Positions 56,844-64,000 of a stretch of DNA of 64,000 bases are shown here, piece after piece. The stretch lies in assembly GCA_013420905.1 (NCBI GenBank), contig JAAXNY010000001.1:4774001-4838000 (forward strand), read 5' to 3'. Position 1 is the first letter of the stretch; every line of letters starts with the position of its first letter. The notes beneath the pieces were generated by a model. It did no database searches. It worked only from the letters and a program-made list of their open reading frames with translations, and was not told where the DNA came from. Origin of the DNA: Collybia mongolica (taxonomy: Eukaryota > Basidiomycota > Agaricomycetes > Agaricales > Clitocybaceae). The position numbers and the translations under genes were made by a program.

Positions 56844-58076
56844 TATAGCCCAATCAAAAGCATGGGATATCAACATTGCCATACTTAGGAGGGCTTATGA
56901 CATGATCTTCACCATGACAAGTGCCATGGGATTGATCTTAGAACACATGAAGTCGGAAGGGTTCCACTTTTCGAAAAAGAAGTCAGATGCTAACCCAAGC
57001 ATCGACCTAGGTCATGCCCCTTACACTGGGGCAACCCCCCTTGTCCCGGGCCTCATTTGGAGGTACCTGGGCTTCTACTTTGACCGCAGCTGCACATTTA
57101 AGAGGCACGTGGAAATGTACGCAAATAAGGCCCTGACTTCCACCAGGGCCCTACTTGCACTAGGAAATTCTACACGGGGCTTACGCCCAGTGCATAAGAG
57201 GACTCTTTACTGCACATGCGTGCTGCCAATTGCAACGTATGGATGCCGGCTATGGAATGTAGAAGGAGCCTGAATTAAGGGCCACCTAGAACTCCTGAGG
57301 AAAATGCAGCGCAAAGCCACTCTTTGGATCATGGGCACATTGCGGACTACCCCTAGAGGGGCATCCGAAACCCTCGGAGGGCTACCTCCTATCCACTTGC
57401 ACATAAGCAAGCTGGTTGAAAGGAGCCACTACCACATTAGGACACTGTCCAAAGGACATGCTGTCTGGAACCTTGTTGATGGGCAAGCACACCTGTCAGT
57501 CAGCTGCATGTCACTGGCAAAGCGCCGGAAAATTAAGTCAGGAATCATGGACTCATATTCCCACCTAAAGGACTGTAGTGATGACGCGTCCCCCATATTC
57601 CCCCTCGCAAAACTGGGCCACCATATAGTGGACTGGGCTGCAGAGAGGGTCACTATCGAATACTCCCCGAAGCCAACAGGCAAGAAAGAGGAGAGAAAGA
57701 CCGCATTCAAGGAATTTGGATTAGTATTAACTAACCGGATCAATGATGCTAAACGTACCCCAGGGCATATTACCATCATATGTGACAGGTCAGTCTCACA
57801 CCACCCAGACCACCAAGCCACTGGTGCTTGGAGAGTCTGGGTAGGTGGGGCACTTTACAGTGGTGCTGCCCCTTGTGGGGACACCACATCAGACGATGCG
57901 GAAGCCTTTGCCATATCCATGGGGATAGATGAAGCCTTCCACATCCCGAACACAGACACATCTAAAATAGATGTCTTCTCTGACTCTGTGAATGCGATCA
58001 AACTGGTCCTAGACCCATCTCACCACACAGCCCACAAATCAGCTGTCAACGTGACATCAAAGCTCGCCTTGTGGCT

Positions 58077-59433
58077 GTACTTTACACTCCCCCACATGTC
58101 CTTGCGGACTGCAAAAGTCTGTGCGGACTCCGCACGGACTCCGTACGGACTCCGCAAGGACAGCACAAAGTCCACACGGACTCTGCACGGACTCCGCGCG
58201 GACTCACTTACTTTCTTTTATTATGAAGCACTTACTTACTCTTTTACTTACTAACAATCTATATAATTAATAGAATAAAACATATATTATTACTAAGTAT
58301 AATACATATATGATAAAATAATTTAATATAGGCGGGGGCGGGGGCCCCCGCCCCCCCGTCGTCCTCGTCGGCCCCTGCGACGTTGTCAGTGGCCTGGGTT
58401 TCAGCAGCGGCGGCACTGGCCGCTTGTCTTGTCGTTGTCCCCATTGTCCTTAGTCGTCGTTGTCGTTGTCGTCCTCGTTGTCCTTAGTCGTCGTCATCCT
58501 CGTGGTGGTGGTGGTCATCTTTGTTGTAGTTGTTGTTGTTGTTGTCGCGCCGTTGTTAGTGCCGCCGCTGCCGCTGCTGTTGCCGTCGTTGCCACAGGCC
58601 TCGTCGGCACTGTTGCTGCTGTTGCTGTTGCTGTCTTCGTCGTTGTCGTTGTCATTGCCGCCTTCCTCCTGTTGCTGTTGGCAGCCGTATCCTTTGTTTC
58701 GAGTTCCTGAAGTGGGGAGGGGGGGACGCACTGCGTGATGAGCGTGTGGGTGAGCGGCGGTGTACGACTCACCTGGTTCTGCCCCTCGGGGCGCCCTTTC
58801 CTCGTCGTCCCCTCGTTCCGCGTCCGTTTCTATCCTTCTCCCCACACCGTCTTGTGCGTCGTCATGTTGATGTCGGTTGGCGTTCAATGCGTTGGCATTG
58901 GCGGCGTGGGTGCGTTGGCGTTGGTGTCGGCGTTGGTGGTTTTGGCGGGCGTCGTTGATGTGGTTGAAAAGAACCAACGAAGACGTGGCAACGGTAATGT
59001 GACCATTGCACGTGCCTCGTAATCATGTGACCTAAGTCCGTTGACTTGAGGCCAGTGATTCTGTAACTAGAAATGCCCGCCTTGCCCAACGGTTATGAAC
59101 GCCAAACATATGATGTAATGTTCGTGCCTTTACGCATTCGAACCTAGTTGGATGCAAGTTTTTCACCGCCGTTATGTTATGTTATTAATAACAAATAGTA
59201 TATATAATTTGTGTAAATAAAATTTATATTACTAATCCGATTAGTAATCGACTGGCCGCGCGGACTCTGCGAGCTGTCCGTCCGTGCTAGTCCGCGTGTC
59301 CGCATAAAATTACGCGGATTGATGCGGACTTGGTGCGGACACGGATTCTTGTCTGGCTGACGGTCCTGCCAAATGAGTCCGTGTGTCCGCACGGAGTCCG
59401 CACGGGTTATGTGGCTTAGTGTAAAGACCTCCC
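58077..59433 (-). mobile_element. Non-autonomous DNA transposon, copy 2, with 8-bp target duplication TTGTGGCT
   Basis: TTGTGGCT at 58069-58076 and 59434-59441 flanks the element; removing one copy and the element rejoins the LINE RNase H frame. Ends GTACTTTACACTCCCCCACAT and, reversed, AGGTCTTTACACTAAGCC match the two ends of the element at 32177-33667, in opposite orientation. The core (58320-59240) is the reverse complement of that element's core, including the low-complexity ORF. Subterminal repeats, however, are GTCCGNNCGGAC-type (GTCCGCACGGAC and variants). No transposase is encoded. Confidence 0.85.
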
Positions 59434-60446
59434 TTGTGGCTAACTATCAAGCCCAATGCTACCATCACACTACATCACATGCCAAAAGCATGTGAAGTGA
59501 GGGAACACCTTTTTGCCCACGAGGCTGCCACAAATTTAGAAGTGGCCCATGGGGAAGTTAAACACACTACACTTGCAAAAGCAAGGGCGAACGCCGTACT
59601 ACGTATGACAAATGCTTGGAGCGTTTTGGCCAAGCAGAAGGAGTACATAGGAGCAAGCTTCCTGCACCTCCATGAACATGGAAAACAATTAACCCTGAGC
59701 CACCTGAAAGGGGGGACTTGGATAGGAAAACTCTCTATGGAGACTAGCAAAACCATTCAACTGGCGCGCGCTCTTACTGGGCATGCACCAATTGGCGCTT
59801 ACAGACAATGCTTCCTTAAAGAGAAGGAGACGTACATGTGCAACTGTGGCCTCGGAAAGGAGACTGTGGATCACGTGTTCAGGTACTGCCCACTCTATGA
59901 GAGGGCAGAATGTCCCAGGAGGAAGCTAACCCTTGTTTGGGTTAGCAACTTCCTACATGACAACCTGGTGGCCTTCGGGGTCTTCTAGGAACCATGCATA
60001 GAATAGAGCAGGAGTACCTGGAGGTAAGTGGGTGCTTGTTGGATGGTATCCTTGATACCAGGTCAAACGCCTTAGGGCAAGCGTACACGCGTGGGCTTGG
60101 TCCCTCAGGACTAAGTCGGGCTTCCCTCGGGAAACCTTCGGGGGGGTGTACCCCCCTGTGAACCAGGTGCGAGAAAGTGGCCGCACTGACCACTTATTAA
60201 ACAGATTAAGAAGCGCAGGGGGTGGTCCCCTCTGCAACGACTCTTGCCCTTAGTCCTGTATGGGTCTATTACCCAGTCCCTTCACAGGAACCAATATCCG
60301 GAGTGCTTTACCCGGGAACGGGAGGGCAATCCAATCCTGCCACATATGATGGCCTTTATGCGCCATATTTCAATTCGATTATCTAATTACGTTTACACGT
60401 GACTGCATCTGTACTAGCATATGGCAGTATATAAAACTGTTGAAGG

Positions 60447-60464
60447 AAAAAAAAAAAAAAAAAA
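60447..60464 (+). other. Poly-A tail of the LINE
   Basis: Eighteen A residues directly before the 3' target duplication GGTAGTGACTTGA. Confidence 0.9.
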
Positions 60465-60477
60465 GGTAGTGACTTGA

Positions 60478-61480
60478 TTGTCGCTCCCATCTTAACTCGG
60501 CAGGGGCTTCTCAACTTGACATCTATCCTTTATCTGAAGTGAATCCAAGCTCGGAAATAAGAATAATGTTATTATTAACCCAATCACATCAAGATTTAGG
60601 TTATCAAAATTTGCCTTCACATGTGCTTTGAACCTTGACAATTGGGGTAAGAGGAGAAGGGATTGATTGTTTGTGTGACACATCTTAGCCTTGGCTGCCA
60701 ATAAATCTAGGGGCAAGCATTTTCAAGTTCGTAATTTTGGATGCAGGTAAGCCAAGCTCCTATGTTAAATGTCCTTGCCTCTCTCACAAACCTACAGGTT
60801 CAGAAACTTGACCAGTAACGACTAGGCAGGATGGACTGATAGTACACCAGAAAATGGGTAAAGCAAAGGGATCAACGTTAGTAATCCATTCTAGTCTTTA
60901 TTTGGCTCAAATCTCACATCAGTGGGGCCTTTTTATCGCACACTGTCAATGCATCAACTCCAAGCGTGCTGTCTTTGAACCCGCCAAAAGGGTTGCTTGG
61001 CGCACAAGGTATACTGCTGTACCAGAATATTAAGCTTATCCTCCCAGCTATAACATAACGGGCAGCCATGAACTGAAAACTGCACATGCCTTAAACTCAC
61101 AATGTGAATCTCAATAGCACCATACAAATTGCCGTTTGATTATCAGTCCTCCCTGAGCTGACCACTTTTGCATACTAGAATCTATGACAGATTACTGGGC
61201 TGTCTGATGGGTAGATGTCCAAACCGTCATGCTGGAAGACTCACAACTCCATCAATTGGGATCAATAACCACTGTACACCCCTTTTCTCCACAGGGCTTT
61301 CAAACTTTGACAAGCTATGTATACAACTGATCCAACAGCTGATACCCACTACTTGAATAGCAACAGCAACATTCCTGTGGTGTTTTGTCACCATAAAAGC
61401 AGAATATGGGGAAATTATTTTCTTGAACAGGTTCACCCTGCTTCTGACCTCCCTCGTCGATTCTGGTGGATATCAAGAGT
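60478..61480. other. Intergenic, promoter of paralogue d
   Basis: No other gene seen. 61180-61470 resembles the upstream region of paralogue b in reverse orientation, including a GCTATGTATAC / GCTATATATAC element that may be the TATA region. Confidence 0.45.
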
Positions 61481-62715
61481 ATGGCCAATATATCAGAAAC
61501 ACATCTCCCTAACACGGTCACACCGATGGCATTCCTGCCACCTGATCAGGCGTACCAAACAACCATCATGAATTATATTATTATAGGAACGTTGAGTGTG
61601 AGTAATGCACATCTGGAAGTCAACTACTAAACTTACTTTGATGGGATTTTAGGTCCTAATCTGGGACATTTTGACTCACTTACCCAGTGATCATAAACTT
61701 GTAACCCGATATCGGACCAACCTACCAACAATCATATATCTCGTATTGAGGTTAGTTCTGTTTCAGCAGGTTTTTGTATTATACTTAGTTGTACATTATT
61801 ATAGATGGAGCACCCTGCTGTATTCAATGATATGCTTGATTATCCGTAGTGAGTACTTCCTTGCTGCATCTTACATCCATCTGACAGCCATGATATAGCC
61901 ACAACCATGGATGATTGCAATGCCTTGGCAAAGGCAGGATGTGCAATATATCATGTCGCTGTGTCATCTACTGCTCTTTTATTCTTCTTGCGCGTGCGTG
62001 CAATATTCAATCGGGACATTTATATCACTGCTGGATTCTTTGCTTTGTGGGTAGTTGTCCTTGGTGGGTCATTGACATTGGTGTTGAGCATTACTGGCGT
62101 CCACATTGGGAACACCAAATACTGCACCTTTTCAGACCTGAAGGCCTCCTGCAGTGTCGTTGCGAGCATTACACTTGCTGTCTTTGACACCTGCGTCTTC
62201 ATTGCAATCACTTGGCACCTATCAAACAGCAAGCTTTCCATCGAGAAGAGTGACAATCCTTCTTCGAAAATCCGTTTTGTTTTGTTTGGCAGATACCTTC
62301 TGGCGTTCGCAAAGGCGCTACTGCATGACGGACAGAAGTACTATATGTAAGTCTATGTCTCGTTTTTCTGTGGTATGGGCTAATGTAACCTTGCATCAAC
62401 AGGGTAGCTATGCTCGCCAACTTACTTGTGATAGTCTTGGATCTTGCCCCTGGAGTTCCAATGCCTTACAGAGCAACTTTTTGGGCTCCTGCCATCGCTC
62501 TGACAAACATCATGGCGTGTTGTGTGTTTCGCCACACCAAGTTAAAGTCCAACAGTGAAGACACTTGTGTTACCAATGTGAGCACAATGCTGTTCTGGAA
62601 GGGTGATAACACACCAGTACCATTGCATATCCATGTCCAAAAGCAACGGGATGTGGATGGCTTGACTCTGAGTTCTGGTACTGAGAGCAAGTTTCATAGG
62701 GCGAGTGTCATCTAA
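61481..62715 (+). CDS. Multi-pass membrane protein, paralogue d (339 aa)
   Basis: Spliced as join(61481..61597,61653..61750,61805..61848,61899..62346,62403..62715), all GT-AG, 1020 nt. Conserved segments: AFLPPDQAYQTTIMNYIIIG, LIWDILTHLPSDHKLVTRYR, CAIYHVAVSSTALLFFLRVR, LAVFDTCVFIAITWHLSNS, GRYLLAFAKALLHDGQKYYM and AMLANLLVIVLDLAPGVPMP. About seven membrane segments are visible. The C-terminal tail is about 25 residues shorter than in a, b and c. It appears intact. Function unknown, as for the paralogues. Confidence 0.82.
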
Positions 62716-64000
62716 ACAAAGGGGCCTTCAACCACACCTCGTGCCTTGGAAAAAATGGAGTGCCTTTCAAGGGAGGGGGTGTTTGGCTTGGTGGTGTAGT
62801 ATTTATGAGATGAAATGAGTGTATGGTGCATATACTGCCCAATAATCACAATCAGCAGTTTGTTACACAGCCTTGACTTTTCCAACAAAAATAACATGGT
62901 GGTTATCATACTAATTTCACCTCCTCCTGTGCACATTATTAATCTACACAAGTTGTAGGGTAAGCTGTGCTTTTTTTACAAGTGGAAAACATGAACTTGT
63001 TTTACACAACTTGCTGGTCTGGTAATCAATTTGCACAGCATAGAAAGAATACACACCTAGCTTCAACCTCATACAAGAATCATGTTACTTCCACTTATTG
63101 CAAACTTGAGGTAGAGGGCCATTACTGACAGATACGAGTCCTTATGTTTTTTTTGATCAAATTTTCTTCATATTTCTAGAACCAGTTTGTTGCAATAGAA
63201 CTAGCTATCCAGTAATCTCTTTAAATTTATATTACACACATTTGAGCTTGTCAAAAACTTGTTGCACTTCACCCATATCCATGGTGTATGATATAAGGCC
63301 CCATTTGGGAACAAGGTCAGGTTGAAGTCAGGTTAAGGTTAGGCTTGGTTACCATAACCTAAACCTGGGTAAGGGTCTAACCTGGCATCTGGGGTTTTGT
63401 CAAATGTCACACTTGATTTAGAATATATAATTTGAGTAAATAAAAATTATATTAGTAATCTGATTAGTAATTGACTGGCTGTGCGGATTCTGCAAGCTGT
63501 CCATCCGTGCTTGTCTGCATGTCTGCATAAAATTACGTGGATTGATGCGGACTCAGCACGGACACAGATTGTTGTCTGGCTGATGGTCCTGCCAAATGAG
63601 TCTGTGCGGACTGCACATGGAGTCTGCATGGGTTATGTGGCTTAGTGTAAAGACCTTGTCTATTGCAAAGGTGCCCTTCCATTGGAGAGGAAGGGGCACC
63701 TTATATTCAGTACATTGTGCCTATGTCTCAAATGACAACAGAATCTGATATCAGTAACTCTACTGATGCAACAATACATCTGTGATATGTTAGTCCAGAG
63801 TAAACTACTATCTGTCAAGGGGTTAAAGCAGTGTGTGTCAGAATGATAGGTATAACAGTGAGGCTATGCAAGCTGTGCAATAGTGATTCTGATGGCTAGA
63901 TGTGGACAAACAAGTGATCCCCTTACAACTTCACCCATATCCATGGTTATGCCAATAGAAGTTGGTGTTTATAGATCCTATACAAATATCCACCAATAAA
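62716..64000. other. Intergenic, no gene seen apart from a transposon relic
   Basis: AT-rich, no recognisable ORF. The transposon end at 63420-63652 is listed separately. Confidence 0.45.
63420..63652 (-). repeat. Relic end of the 8-bp-TSD transposon family
   Basis: It matches 59200-59430 (right end of copy 2) from the AT-rich segment to the terminal AGTGTAAAGACCT. Many positions that are CG or C in copy 2 are T or A here, suggesting an older copy decayed by C-to-T change. The rest of the element is missing. Confidence 0.8.

Larger units (their letters stand above)
50687..59988 (+). pseudogene. LINE ORF2 (endonuclease, reverse transcriptase, RNase H), in four pieces
   Basis: Pieces: 50687-52107, 54603-55225, 56844-58076 and 59434-59988; all joins are in frame once the insertions and duplicated target sites are removed. 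The endonuclease has LLIQEPPW, VNVYSD, GGDFNCLSPLWDP and ASDHKPL. The RT has VIPKLGKP, FDLTQYFPSKNHEVL, LGQGSALSPILSALTLAVLL and the catalytic SYVDDGT, split by a Tc1 insertion six codons later. The RNase H region has VWVGGALYSGAA, DDAEAFAISMGI and VFSDSVNAIKLVL. The C-terminus has a CNCGLGKETVDHVFRYC zinc motif. A further TGA at 57271-57273 (probably from TGG) interrupts the third piece. Confidence 0.88.
48479..60464 (+). mobile_element. LINE (non-LTR retrotransposon) locus with 13-bp target duplication, invaded by nested elements
   Basis: GGTAGTGACTTGA at 48466-48478 is repeated exactly at 60465-60477, directly after an A18 tail (60447-60464). Between them are ORF1 (zinc-knuckle protein), ORF2 (endonuclease, reverse transcriptase, RNase H), and about 870 bp before the tail that contain no ORF. 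Removing the three nested insertions (52108-54597, 55226-56843, 58077-59433) leaves about 6.5 kb. The presence of an RNase H domain and an AP-type endonuclease points to a Tad1- or I-like LINE. Several nonsense codons show this copy is dead. Confidence 0.92.

Noticed and set aside
58060..58240. Short spaced repeats (CGGACTCCG type) as a CRISPR-like array
   Set aside because: Units are 10-18 bp palindromes without unique spacers, located subterminally in a transposon of a eukaryotic genome.
1..64000. tRNA and rRNA genes
   Set aside because: Looked for internal promoter boxes and T-loop motifs by eye; isolated GGTTCGAAC-like strings lack a foldable context.

Overview
The window looks like nuclear DNA of a mushroom-forming basidiomycete (Agaricomycetes). 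Introns are about 43-65 bp and mostly GT-AG, proteins are strung over up to 12 short exons, there are no bacterial-style operons, and the repertoire is typical of these fungi: fungal MBOAT/wax-synthase, small secreted beta-trefoil proteins, F-box, P450, and a dense mix of Tc1, Harbinger-type, LINE and LTR elements. Gene models were spliced by hand; exon joins are supported by reading-frame continuity and by paralogue alignment inside the window.

Genic half (1-29.6 kb). 1-8541 is an imperfect inverted duplication centred near 4.05 kb. Each arm carries a large astacin-like zinc metalloprotease, and the left copy runs off the window. Then come a wax-synthase-like membrane acyltransferase (9239-10538, +), three small secreted beta-trefoil-type proteins on the minus strand (10772-14833, the middle one probably damaged), GWT1, the GPI-anchor inositol acyltransferase (15315-17260, -), divergent to an F-box protein (17583-19347, +), a 12-exon cytochrome P450 (19806-21929, -) with a one-base frameshift in a C-tract, the mitochondrial calcium uniporter pore MCU (23736-25192, -), and two paralogues of a multi-pass membrane protein family (25733-27054 and 28270-29587, -).

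Transposon half (29.6-64 kb). It holds a short non-autonomous DNA element with an 8-bp target duplication (32177-33667), a 4.4-kb TIR element whose 974-codon gene is split by a solo LTR (34311-38700), one host-like gene with a degenerate P-loop (40017-41666, +), an internally deleted Harbinger element (42807-45141), a third membrane-protein paralogue with a nonsense codon (46861-48204, +), a 12-kb LINE locus (48479-60464), and a fourth, intact paralogue (61481-62715, +). The LINE has a 13-bp target duplication and a poly-A tail. It is itself invaded by a solo LTR (carrying a Tc1 element), a second Tc1 element and a second copy of the 8-bp-TSD element. All three insertions can be excised on paper to restore the reading frame.

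Few genes here obviously work together. GWT1 (ER) and MCU (inner mitochondrial membrane) are housekeeping. The secreted trefoil proteins, the metalloproteases and the four membrane paralogues are locally expanded families. The most unusual signals are the long inverted gene duplication, the nested transposon stack, and a transposon family whose two copies share core and termini but carry differently flanked subterminal palindromes.
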